Source of the DNA: Chloromonas sp. AAM2
Lineage: Eukaryota > Chlorophyta > Chlorophyceae > Chlamydomonadales > Chlamydomonadaceae
Length of the DNA: 64,000 bases
NCBI GenBank assembly: GCA_004335635.1
Contig: QAXH01005915.1
Span: 1-64,000 of the forward strand
Direction: 5' to 3'
In this document: in pieces, positions 35,301-46,036 of the stretch
Position numbering within the stretch: position 1 is the stretch's first letter
Layout of the letters: every line of letters starts with the position of its first letter
Translations under genes and position numbers: made by a program
The notes under the pieces: generated by a model
Told to the model about the DNA's origin: nothing
What the model saw: only the letters and a program-made list of their open reading frames with translations
Databases searched by the model: none

Positions 35301-38300
35301 ACTGGGTGGACGGGTGGGTGGTGTGCAGGTGCTCTGCAGCAGCACGAAGGGTTCATCAGCATCATGGTGTGCAGCAGCCCAGCCCAGGCGCAGGTGGCGT
35401 TGGACGCATGGAGGCAACACAGGCGCCCGGCCACACCAGGTGGGCCATGAGTGCGGACTAAGGCCACTGAAGGCTGCCAACTCTGCCACTGGATACTTGT
35501 GTCGGTGTCACCCACCATCTGTGTACCAGTGCTCGTCTTGTCCCTCTGCTTTAGTGCTGCATGTAGCTTAAGATGCATCAACAGGGCTAGTGTGTATATA
35601 ATTATGATGTATGGAATAGTTACCCATGCTATGACATGTTATGCACTGCCTGAGCGAGTTTGAATTGCGGCGCTTGCCAGTGAGAGCATTGTTGAAAAGG
35701 AGCATTTGCAGAACACATGTCGTTCATAGTAGTTCATGCATGAGTTGCATGTGTTGCCATTGCAGCTGCTGATGCGGGTGCGGAGGCTGGTGCCAGCAGC
35801 GGCCAGGCCCCGTCCTCATCGCAACCCCGCTCCACAGTCTCAGGTGACCCCTGGGCGTACTGGACTGCTCACAGCAAAACCACCAAGGGCACACTCAATG
35901 GCTTCTTCAAGCCTGTGGCCTCCCAGCCGGTAAAGCCAGCAGGCGGGCCTGGCAGCCAATCCTTATCAGGCCATGCGCCAGCTCAATCCCTTCCATCCGG
36001 TAGTGGGGCCCGTGCACCTTCAAGTCATCGCTCTAGTGAGGAGGTGCAAGCTGTGAAGCGCATGAAGCTGAGTGACACAAGCACACCACCACCTATACAA
36101 GCGCAAGCATCCAGTACAGCGGATGAAAGACTGCCTCAGGCACAGCCAACAGTGCCAGGCCAACAGCCGCCACTGCCTGGTGCCGAAAGCATGGCACGAC
36201 CAGCTGCGGAGAACGTGGTTGGCAAAACCACCAAGGACAGGGCTCAGAGCCTGGGCAGCGAACCGCACGAGCCAGAGACTGGCGCAGCGTCACAAACGCC
36301 TGCAGCGCCCAGCCGCAACGCATTCCAGTTGTTGATGCAAGGCAGTAAGCAGGTGCAGGCTGGCAAGGCAGAAAAGAAGGCCGGGGTCTCGTCGCCTGCC
36401 CAGGCTCCTGGAGTTACCTCTCCAGGCGCTGACGGCAAGGATGCCAAGTTTGGCAACTGGCGGCAGCAGCAGTTGTACGTGCTGGCCATGGACCCTGCCA
36501 AGTGAGCTCTGCAATGATAGTGTGTGGAGCACTGGAATGGCGCATTGACAGAGATGTAAAAAGACAAACAGTCGCAACAGAATTGACGTCACTTGGCACA
36601 AGCAGCAGCGTTGGGAGTGGAGGCGTGCCTGCCTTGGACTTCATAATTCTTCCTGGTCACTACAGGAATGCAGACAAACACGGCTGGATGTAGCAGCACA
36701 CACTGCCAGACTTCAATCACATTTTACCCATGCCGCCATGCCTAATGCTGGTGAAGACTGGCGAGCATTCCTCATGCTCACCAGATCAGCTGCTAAACAG
36801 CTGTTGCCATGCCACAAGCGCTCACATGTGGTGACTTTCAGGGCAGCGGCGCTGGTGCAGGCTCCGAGTGTTGAGTGCACTGGTCACTGTGCCCTCCATG
36901 CAGGATTGACCGCACTGCGCACCCCGATGCGCTCGTGGACGACCTGGTGGTGCGCATAAGAGACATGTGGGTGTGACAATGAAACAGCTAGGCGGCGGCT
37001 GCTCGACATGCATGACTTTGCTTGGCACCTATTCATGCTATTGTCCAGGCTTGCATTGGCATCCATCCTGCTCCCATCATTTGAAAGTCAAAAAAGGCAA
37101 AAGAGTCAGCGGCCATGTGCTGTGACGTCATAGCAAACCTGTCACTGGGCTGGGGTTGCATGACGACGTCGTGACCAAACCTGTGTGGGTGGGTGGGTGG
37201 GTGTGGAGCTGCACGGGCCCTGTGCCCCAGCGCTAGTACGGCCATCTGGCTGTCGGCCTTGCATGTTGACCCTCAAGACCTGTGCGACCCCAGCCCTCGC
37301 ATTGCCTTGTGCCTAACGTTGGCAGACACGCAAATCCTGCTCTTACCGTGCAGATTGTTGCAAATGCCAGCTAGCCGAGACGATTATATGTGTGCATTGT
37401 AGCCTGTTGGATTGCGCTTCCAAACGTGCACATGCTGCACGTATGAGTTGCACCTGTGCCAGCTGCCCAAGGCCAGTGTTGCGCATGTGCAGTGGCAGTC
37501 TTTTGGATTACATGTCCAAACGTTCATTCGCCATGCATGCGCTGTTGACATGTCCGCTCTGCCTGCCTGTGTGTTTGCTCCCACAGCTACCCCAAGGGTG
37601 TGCACCATGCCCTGGTGCTGCCTAGGGCAGGCGGGCTGGACACCATAGAGCAGCTGACAGCGCAGCACCTGCCCCTGCTGGCACACATGCGGGCAGTGGC
37701 CAACGCGTGGATACGGCAGGCGCATGCGGGCGCTGCCGCCGGCGATGCATGCCACCCGCCTGCATGCAAGGTGTTCCGCATGGGCTTCCATGCTTTGCCC
37801 AGGTGGGATAGAGGCAGAGCCAGGTCTGTGACATGTCTGCATGGGTCTGTAGGCCACGGCAGCCACAGGCTGTGTGTACGGTCCCAGGTTGTGCCAATGT
37901 CATTCACCAGTTTCAACTGCACTAGATGTGAATTGCAGCAAGGATGGCTGAGTGCAGCTTCAAATGGTGAAGCTGCATTTTGCATATTGTTTCTACCACG
38001 GTGCTACTCACCATGATGATCTGTGTGCATGTGTCTGTTCTGCGCAGCATGCGTCACCTTCACTTGCATGTGGTGAGCCAGGACCTCTTGGGCCAGGCCA
38101 TGAAGAAGAAGCAACACTACATGAGCTTTGCCACGCCCTTCTTCATGCCACTGGACCAGGTGCGGGGACTGGCGGTTTTTGTTGTTCATGAGTCAAAGCT
38201 TGTCCAAGGTACGGTGTGGTAACACGTCAATGTGCAGTGGCACACCAGCCCTTTGGTTACCGCGAATTGAAGCATTGAAGCATGGGTGTTGCACTGTTCC

Positions 38301-39088
38301 ACTGGTCTCAGACACCCATGGGCCGCATCATTGCTGTCTGTGTTTTCCGAACCTGGCCTGGCTCCCAGACAACCCCTGGTCATGGTATTGCTTCCTCTGG
38401 ATTGTTTCGTATCTGCACATGGCCAATGAGCTACCATTTGAGGCGGTTTCTCCACAGGCAGGCAAACCTGACATGTTTTTCATCGTGTAAGGTTGCTGCC
38501 TGTTGGCGTGTGTTGCAGGTTGAGCAGCAGCTTCAGGAGCATGGGCGTGTGGACACCACCTCGGCAGCTCAGCACCTCAAGGGGGACATCACGTGCCACA
38601 GGTGGGGCAACATACGCGTGCATGTCATGCGGCGTGGCATGGCAGAGATAGCAGGAAAATGCGCGCAGCGTGTGACCCCTGGCAACGTTAGGCAGGCGAG
38701 CTACTGTGCTGCAAGTGCTCTGGGATGACCGGCCATTCCTCGACTTGCAAAGCTGTCATATCCCATGTCTGTTCTTTGAAGTGCTGTTATGGAAATGCCC
38801 CAAGCAGCAGGTTTGAAGATTACACACGGTTTGCTGTTTTGATGGAAGTGGTGATGGTTTCCGTTGACAACTGTCGCATAGCCACAGCGTGAAGGTTGGT
38901 GTGGACAGGTTTGCCTCAAACCTTTGGCCACCGTGCAGTTACAGCCCTGTGTGCTGTTGCGCAGGTGTGGCCAGACGCATCAGGCAGGCCAGACACGCCC
39001 CTTCAGCTTCCCGCAGCTCATAGAGCACATCAAAGCCTGCACAGCAACTTACACTGGGCCAGATGCAGTAGTGTCTGATGTGGGATGA
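32370..39088 (+). CDS. Aprataxin-like protein: FHA-like + PNKP-type kinase + HIT + zinc finger
   Basis: Aprataxin removes AMP from abortive DNA ligation intermediates; the kinase domain resembles polynucleotide kinase. In order: an FHA-like start (VTPGVALTLGRD...NVSR, about 32445-32531); a probable FHA remainder (about 33200-33300, STLIGPGDSFTLMP); Walker A LAGPPGSG|KSTF (split by the intron at about 33520-33818); PKKKCLTVATAALTNGRSVI; CNSDTEQRQAFIDLARELG and HAVVLALPVK (about 34355-34450); HPSGVQGPRAAGLVSKF; HEGFISIMVCSS (about 35345); an S/P/Q linker (about 35770-36430). The HIT domain is NWRQQQLYVLAMDPAK, YPKGVHHALVLPRAGGLDTI and the catalytic triad RHLHLHVVSQD (about 38050). The C-terminal zinc finger ITCHRCGQTHQ...HIKACTA ends at TGA 39088. 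Domain order matches Arabidopsis At5g01310 except that its macro domain is missing. The N-terminal exon joints and exact start are uncertain. Confidence 0.85.
33070..33115. repeat. (ATGATG)n-like simple repeat in an intron
   Basis: ATGATGATGATGATAACTAT followed by GATAATGATGGTGATGATGG. Simple sequence, probably intronic in the aprataxin-like gene. Confidence 0.7.
35092..35157. repeat. 33-bp tandem duplication in an intron
   Basis: GATGCAGGGCATGATACAGT...CTCTGTG is followed by GATGCAGGGCACGATACAGT...CTCTGT. Two copies lie between kinase-domain exons of the aprataxin-like gene. Confidence 0.75.
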
Positions 39089-41439
39089 CGGCATGCAAGG
39101 AGGCACTCACGTATGTCTGGCGTGACACGATGCCAGAGACCATGCCAGTTGACGCGATGATTTTGTCGACGTTACAAGGTCTCAAGCCTGAGCAGTTGAA
39201 CTTCTCTTGACCTTAGACATCGGTTGGTGGCATGCGACACGGGTATGGCGTGGGGTCACACCGCCACACATTACAGTGCAATGCGTTGCGGGGCTTTATG
39301 AGCCGAAGGATGTTGCGTTACATGATGGGAGCTACTACGGCGAGGATGCCTCACGAAGAAGAAGATTCTCATCAGGCCTAGGAAAATCTGCAACGCACGG
39401 TGTTTGGTGTGTCCGACCTGTCTAAGTTTGAGGGCCAGTCATCAACGGAGCTGGCAAAAAAGAAGAAGTTTGCCACTTCTGGGACAGTTTTTGTGCGACT
39501 TCCAGTTCTGGGACAGATGGTGTGCGACTGCTGCGAATTCTAACACTGCATACCCATGGATTCTTACATACTGACCATCGCAAGAGAATCGGGCCTGAGA
39601 GCCATTGCATCACTCCTGTTTGGAGAAGAAATTGTGTAGGAGCTGGTAATCTCAACCGCTTTACAATCATGTGCCAACCAAGTGAACACGACTTGTTTAT
39701 GTAAGAGTTGCTCACAGGCTGAACTAACCTCCTGGGAATGCGAACAGGCAGCGAACATGCAACTATGGTGCTATGCCATGTAGAAAGCCCGGTATTCAGT
39801 GGGTTTGCTCTGTTACAACAAGCAGGTGTCAGGTTGTGAGTGCCGAGCCTCACTGTCATCTGCCTGTGCAGGCTCAGATGTACCATGGTGATGTGACGGG
39901 TTGATGCGTTCATGTTGCCATGCATATGGACACTGCTGGGAAACGTTGGCAAGCACTAAGGCAGGCAGCCATGTCAATTGACGGCTTAGATGCAGCAGGA
40001 GCACAAGTAATGATCGAGTAAGAAAAAGGATCGATCCAGTAGCCAATTCAAATTGGGTGGCTGCCATCAATGGGTGGCATGCCAAAAATGCCCCTGACAA
40101 TGGCAGATTGCGCCTACCCTCTGACAAGGTGATACAAGTGGTTAAAGCCTTCCCTCGCCCGCCACACTGTTCAGCAGACATGCAAACGAATGTAGAGAAG
40201 TGAATGCTATCAAACCTGGTGTCTCAACGTGGCCCTGAGTCATGGAAAGCAAGGTCTTGAACAGCTGCAAGACCGGAGTACTAGAGCTAGGTATATGATT
40301 GAGGGCGCTCTGCCTCGAATGACGCTTGCCATGGAGCCTGCCTGTTGAATCAAGTGTAAAAGGCAGCTGAGGCAGCTCGCCATGCCGTTCTCAATGGCTT
40401 TTACCGCAGCCTCGTAGGCACACTTGACATACATGTGAAGGGGAATAGTGGACTGCTCACACAGGCACGTATGAACAGAAACATTGACACGACGAACGAC
40501 GAACTGTCCCAGAACTGGCACACATTGTTTTTGGCCTGCAGCCATACCAAAGCTGCACAATAACTGCAATGATGAGCGACTATTGTACGTATGGCAAATA
40601 TTGCGCTCAAGGAGTACATGCAAACTAAGTGTCAGTCACGTCATGGCTCTTGTTTTCATTCACAGAGCACGGCCTGATCAGCTACATCATAGAAGCAGCC
40701 GAACTATGTCCTGCCCAAGCTGAAAGAGTCAGTTATACGTGAAAGGTAAACGAAGTGTTGATACAGGCTGCCAGGGCGTTGCATGGCACGGGTCTCAGAA
40801 GGGTGGCAGCATGTTCACGTCACTCAAGCTGCAACTGTCGCAACATCTGCGCGAGCGCCTCTGCGACGTGCATGTCAGGTCAGCGTAATACCTCGTGGGT
40901 AGATGGAGATCAGCATGTTTTTCAATTCCGAGTTTCAAATATATGGCAAGAGCACACCAAACTCACCTGGCCAGCAGTTTGAGGGCATCAGTGAACCGAC
41001 CGGTAATCGCCTTCACTGACGACATGGAGCAGGGTTGGAGCGGCCTGGGCAAAAAGGCACAGCAAAAGCCGTTTCTAAGCGCAAAACCCACGTTCTTTCC
41101 GAGCCTGCCTTCCTACCTCGGCAGTGCGGCCCCAAGCTAGCCAGGTAATGCACCCACACAAGCTAGAGTTTCGTAACTCTCGCCAAGAAATTCCCTCATA
41201 GCCCTTGGCACTGGAGCTGAGCGTAAACAGGTGCAGAAGAGTCGCTTCGCACGCAATGCTGCTCCGTGGGTGGCGAACGGTAGCTGGCCGTGGGCTCTGA
41301 GCCAGAGCGGCATGCACAAGCCTCATGCATGTAGCACCAATGATTCCCACAGCCTAGCCGCGCCACGCTGCTTTCTGGAACGACATCGCCTATACGTGAA
41401 GCCTAAGCTGCACATCGTGTGTGGAGAAGGCTGTCTCCG
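39089..41439. other. Intergenic region between the aprataxin-like and WNK-like genes
   Basis: No gene recognised in 2.3 kb. It holds two tandem copies of the motif (T)GCCA/C(C/G)TTCTGGGACAG at about 39471 and 39502, and one inverted copy at about 40503-40519. These may be the ends of a 1.08-kb non-autonomous element. The 300 bases before 41440 are probably the 5' UTR or promoter of the WNK-like gene. Confidence 0.55.
39454..40535. mobile_element. Candidate 1.08-kb element with inverted TTGCCA(G/C)TTCTGGGACAG ends
   Basis: Left end GCAAAAAAGAAGAAGTTTGC then CACTTCTGGGACAGT; the right end, read on the other strand, is GCCAAAAACAATGTGTGCC then AGTTCTGGGACAGT. The terminal motif matches the ends of the clear foldback element at 53443-53843. 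Similarity fades quickly inside and no transposase is encoded, so the pairing may be two unrelated insertions. Confidence 0.35.
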
Positions 41440-43506
41440 ATGTCTGGGAACCAGGATGAAGCCCAGGATGATGAGGTGAGTACGCAGACGCCCCACAAGA
41501 TAGCATGGCCGCCGCTGCGCGTGGCCAGACTGCAGAGTCTGGGTAACATGGCAGCGGGCAGGGGCTGTGGGCCAAGGCATTTGCACCACCCTGTTGCAGG
41601 TATGTGAACAAGACCCCGACGCTCGGTACTACCGCTACAAGGAGGCCGTCGGCAAGGGGCGATTTAAGAGCATCTACAAGGCGTTCGATACGCAGATTGG
41701 CATTGACGTCGCCTGGAGCAAAATCAACGCTAATAGCAATTTGCAGCTCAGCGAGCAGCAGCTCGCAGCGGTGGCTCGGGACATCCAGAAGGGCCTTGAG
41801 CTGGAACATCCTAATATAATCAAGTGCTTCAAGTGTTGGGAGTCCCAGGAGCAGCACTGTATAAACCTCATCACGGAGCTGTTCACGTCAGGCAATCTGC
41901 GGCAGTACCGCAACCTGCACAAGCACCTAGACCTCAAGGCGGTCAAGCGCATGGCGAAACAGATCCTTAAGGGCCTGGAATACCTGCACAGCATGCAGCC
42001 TCCCATCACGCATGGGGATCTACGATGTGACAAGATTTACGTGAACGGGCACAGCGGCGAGATCAAGATTGGAGACCTAGGGCTGGCCACGCTGCTGCCA
42101 TTTCGGTGGCAGGATCACCAGCTGCAGCAGCAACAACAGCAGCTGGCCGCGAGCGGAGAGTGTGAGCAGACGGCTAACTCAAACGGCATGGACAACACGC
42201 AAGGGCCTGGGGGCAGCACCTTTGACACAGCATCAGACATCTTTGCCTTTGGTCTCTGCATGCTGGAGCTGCTCACGCTCAAGCAGCTAGATTCCCAGCA
42301 TTGCCCAGATGTCAGCCAGCTGCTGAACGAAGTGCAGGACGAGGAGTGCCGGCAGTTTGTGGCCAAGTGTGTGGCACCACCTGCAGAGCGCCCATCTGCA
42401 GTAGAGCTACTTGAGCACCCATTCCTGTCTGTGAAGAAGGCCATCACGCCTGGCGACACAGACCTCAATGCATCGCTCAACGCCAGCAGCAGGAGTTTGC
42501 ATGATACTATGGACAAGCGGCGAACCGAGGATGCCTCTTCAACTGAGCAGGTGAGAAATTCACACTGTAGCATTGGTGTAGCTGCGGCGTTCAGTGTGCA
42601 TCCGTTGCATACTATGCACATTTGCTGGCGCATGCTTGAACGGTTAGCAAGGCGTGTATACCCAAAATGTTTGCGTGTGGCAAAACGAGTGTATGCCTTC
42701 AAAGTTGCCGACATCTCACAGGCATGCAAACCTGCTCTTGAATCCGTTCACATTCCCATGTATACGCCATGCACTTGTGTCGTGCAACCACCTAGACTGC
42801 TCCGCCCACGCACGGCCCTGCTGTGACTGGAGTGCTCAAGCACAAGTCATCACTCAACAGTGCATGTATGGCATCATCTCACAGTAAACTTGAGCACTCA
42901 ACACGTATTGAGGACGCACATTGCGCATGCGGTACATGCATTCCCCATGCCAGCCCCTCCCATGTTGTCTGATCTCTTACAATGTTATGTCGTGCACAGC
43001 TACGGCTACACGAGTCGTGGACGGTCGCGCGTTTGAGCCTCTTAACTTTACCGCATAGTTTTATTCATGATAAGTACAAGTTGTGTTCAGTTGTTTCATG
43101 CATGGTCGTGCATGAGTTTGGTGTGCACCCACCAGCTGCATGAAATCAGATATTCAGCTGATTCTTGTGGTTGCGGCTGGCCATGTAGGACACCGGCGCC
43201 CCTATTGCTGTCGGCAAGCTGCGTGGCGAGGACTACAACTTCGAGTTCCATGGCAAGATAAAGGATGGAAAGATGCATTTCCGACTCGTCATGACAGAAG
43301 CATCAGCGGCTGAGCCAGCGCCTGACGCGCAGCCCTTTATGCGTACTATAGACTTTGTGTTTGATCCAGAGATAGATACAGCAGACAACCTTGCAGCAGA
43401 GATTTCTGAGAACTTCAACCTCAGTCCTACTGACACAGAGATCTGTGCTGCAGCACTTCGTGAGTGGCTGGCCAAGGAGATGCCAGGTTCAGAGGGGCAG
43501 AAGTAA
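41440..43506 (+). CDS. WNK-family protein, probable pseudokinase
   Basis: Exons: 41440-41475 (MSGNQDEAQDDE), 41600-42550 and 43189-43506 (TAA), all in phase; about 434 residues. The N-terminal half is a WNK (With-No-Lysine) kinase domain: AVGKGRFKSIYKAFD carries the WNK-type lysine in the glycine loop, and VAWSKI has no lysine in strand 3, as in WNKs. ELEHPNIIKCFKCWES, GLEYLHSM and IKIGDLGLAT also match. The catalytic loop reads THGDLRCDKIYV instead of HRDLKCDNIF: HRD is HGD, Lys is Arg and the Mg-binding Asn is Lys. After DLG the usual GTPEFMAPE is absent and replaced by a Q-rich stretch. FDTASDIFAFGLCMLELLT and ERPSAVELLEHPFL resume the C-lobe. The last exon resembles the WNK/OSR1 C-terminal PF2-like domain (IDFVFDPEIDTADNLAAEI). 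WNKs act in ion and osmotic signalling; this one probably acts as a scaffold, like NRBP. Confidence 0.85.
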
Positions 43507-45240
43507 CTGCACTAGCTTTCGTGCATTAGGTATGAGCAGCAAAGTCCTGAGCATGGTATGCACAGCTTCGGGTGAATACTAGTGGAATCCTGTGCTCACA
43601 TCATGAACAGACAGGCCATGAACGGCCTTTCAGTGCAACAGTTCAGGGCTTCTGGCGTGCGGCCTGTGTTCAAGCTTGCAGCACGACAGTCAATGGCTGG
43701 TACCCAGTGCACATTGCTCTTCACTAATGGCAGCGGTCAGCTGGTGCCGTGATTTGTTAGGCGGCACCTGAGCAAGCACCTGAGCGGCATGGACACTGTT
43801 GTGGCAGTGCAGTGGACAGCAGCACATTGGCATCTTCATAGTAGCTTGGCTGTTTGTATGCTGTCAGCAAGCACCAGCATTGACAGGCAGTTCGGTTGAC
43901 TGCCTTGTTTTGGCGCTGTCTAAGCTTACACGGCAGATGCTTGTTGCTATCAGTGAATGACTGCACATAAGAGGCGTCATATGACATGCTTGTTCACCAA
44001 GCGATTAGCCTAGGCTGCACGTACTTGCTTCCGTGGCATCCTATCTTTCTGTGCTTGCTCAATGCACCCTCTTGTTGTGCGCCTGCGAAGGCATGTGCAC
44101 AAGCAGGGCGCCAGGCAGTGCCTAGGCAGTGTTATTACATTTGCTGACCTGGCCCGCATCTTCTGACTCGGCCTTTGGCAGCGTGATCCCTGTTGGGCTG
44201 ACCTTTTACAAGAAGGGAGGGCACCATGTTGACCAGTGGCTCTTGAAACGAGAGGCATGACTACCGCTAGGGAAGTCCGCTTTCTGGACGTCAAGCTCTC
44301 ACCTGTTGATGTAACCCAGCGAGCCATGTCAGGTCATTTAGCGTCGAGGCAGCTCATAGACCGGTCAGCGTATTTTAGTATCGACCGCTCATCGACCGGT
44401 CAGCATCATTTAGTATCGAGGCAGCTCATAGACCGGTCAGCGTACCTGTATGCAGATTGTGTTTGCTCGACCGCGAGACTCAGTTGGCAAGAACATCTCT
44501 TCCAGAGCAAATGCAGTGCTTCACAGACAGCCTGCCACCATAAAGTATTCTGCTTCCATGGACTGACAAGCTCTTCGGGCTTTTTTAATGGTGTCACCCT
44601 GCCAGTGCTCGTATTGATTACAGCAGGCTATGTCTGACGGTGCGTGTGTAGACAGGGTTGTTGACTTCGCCAGCCCAACAGCCATGCAATCGCTTTGACG
44701 TTACCCTTGCCTTGTGGGCGACCACGCTTGTGGCTCACCAGTTCCATGCCATTGTAAGGTTAAGGCGCCTGAGACTCAGGCGCAGCATGCATCGACAGCC
44801 TTGCCCTGCTCTGCCATTCATCATGCAGCCGAGTGTGCCAGCATAGCAGCTGCAGCACGTATAGCAACCGTTGTCCAGTTCAAGCTACATGGCATCGTCA
44901 TGTCCAGCTTACTGAAGCGACACAGGCGTTCATGCAATGGGCGGTTTATGTATGTGCAACAAGCCAGTGAGCAATCTGGCATGAGAAGCCTTCAGAACTG
45001 GTTTCATGAGCATGGTATGTTGCGTGAGCTTGGCGGTTGCAATGCAGGAGCAGCTATATCGCCGGCTTGAGAAGCGAGGAGTAGCTGTCTGTTGCAAGGT
45101 AGCAGGTATGTGACATCAACGCCATGTGGCGTGTGCGTATGTGGCAGCGTTGTGACAGCCTCCGAAGTGTGTGGTGCCATCGTTGTTGCGTCAGGCTTGC
45201 ATGGAGAAGCACGAAGCACGCAGCCCGGCACAGCCTTGTG
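43507..45240. other. Intergenic region downstream of the WNK-like gene
   Basis: No gene supported. Short open frames on both strands lack splice logic and protein similarity. A small tandem repeat at about 44344-44444 is the only structure noted. Confidence 0.55.
44344..44444. repeat. Three-copy repeat around GACCGGTCAGC
   Basis: TCGAGGCAGCTCATAGACCG (GTCAGCGTA) occurs at 44344 and 44416. A diverged copy lies between them (TCGACCGCTCATCGACCGGT). The period is about 36 bp, and ACCGGT is self-complementary in each copy. Confidence 0.75.
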
Positions 45241-45259
45241 AAAGCTACGACTTTTGTTC

Positions 45260-45890
45260 ATGCGCCCTATGACGGCGTTGGGAACACGAGCTGACAACAA
45301 ATCGTGGAGTCATAAGTCTAACCGACTTGCTGAGAAACGGCCATGACTTGCTGACTCGGGGCGTTCGCTCGTGCCAATAGGAGCACAACGAACCATGCAG
45401 CAGTGCAGCACACAACTCAACGTGCGCACTGGGCCTTCCAACGTGCTCGTCAGGGGCAGCACTAATTGAATTCTCAGAGTTGTCGCCGTACTCTGCCCCC
45501 ACGTCTAGGCTGCAGCGGAGGCGTACCTTGAGCTTGGAACAGCGGCAACGTGCAGGAGGACAGCAATCACTTGCCAGCGGCAGCCCCAGCGGAGCGGGCC
45601 CCAGCGCTGTTTGGCCTGGGTAAGTTTTTGGGGTGTTGCATGGGGCCACAGCCAGGCACCAAGGCCGCGTCAAAAGATGAAGGCATGATCTATACATTCC
45701 AGCTGAGAGCAGCAACAGGCAGCGGAGTGCCCTCGTTGAAATGGAACTTGAGCTTTTGCATGGGCCCCGACACAGCAACGCTTAACGGAGACGCAGCGAG
45801 GATAGCACCAGCCTGGAGAACTACAAATACTATGGGCCATTCAAGCGTTCCAATGCGGCAAGCAACAGGCAGCTCTGATTTGTAGAAAAG
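45260..45890 (+). other. Coding-like island, possible 5' exons of the F-box gene or a small separate gene
   Basis: From about 45385 an open frame reads ...SELSPYSAPTSRLQRRRTLS...GPSAVWPG and ends at a good donor (GG|gtaagt, about 45616). About 200 bp later, after a cgcag acceptor near 45803, the phase-compatible frame reads EDSTSLENYKYYGPFKRSNA. The peptides look like real protein, with biased third positions and charged, S-rich composition, but no family is recognised. The exon could not be joined in phase to the next gene with a standard donor. A 177-codon antisense frame covers the same bases and looks like a shadow. Confidence 0.3.
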
Positions 45891-46036
45891 CTTTTGGCTG
45901 TTGACTGCTTGCCAACAGCCCGAGAGGAGCAACGCGCATTTGCCCGTAGCCAGCAGAGCAGTGGACTCAATAGGTTATTCAATACAATGGTCAGTGGCGT
46001 GGCTTACTAGCTGCGGTTTGAGGCCTGTGCCCAGCT

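Noticed and set aside
45245..45778. 177-codon minus-strand ORF
   Set aside because: Cysteine- and serine-rich composition typical of antisense frames; no start context or similarity. The opposite strand has a better exon-like frame with a splice donor.
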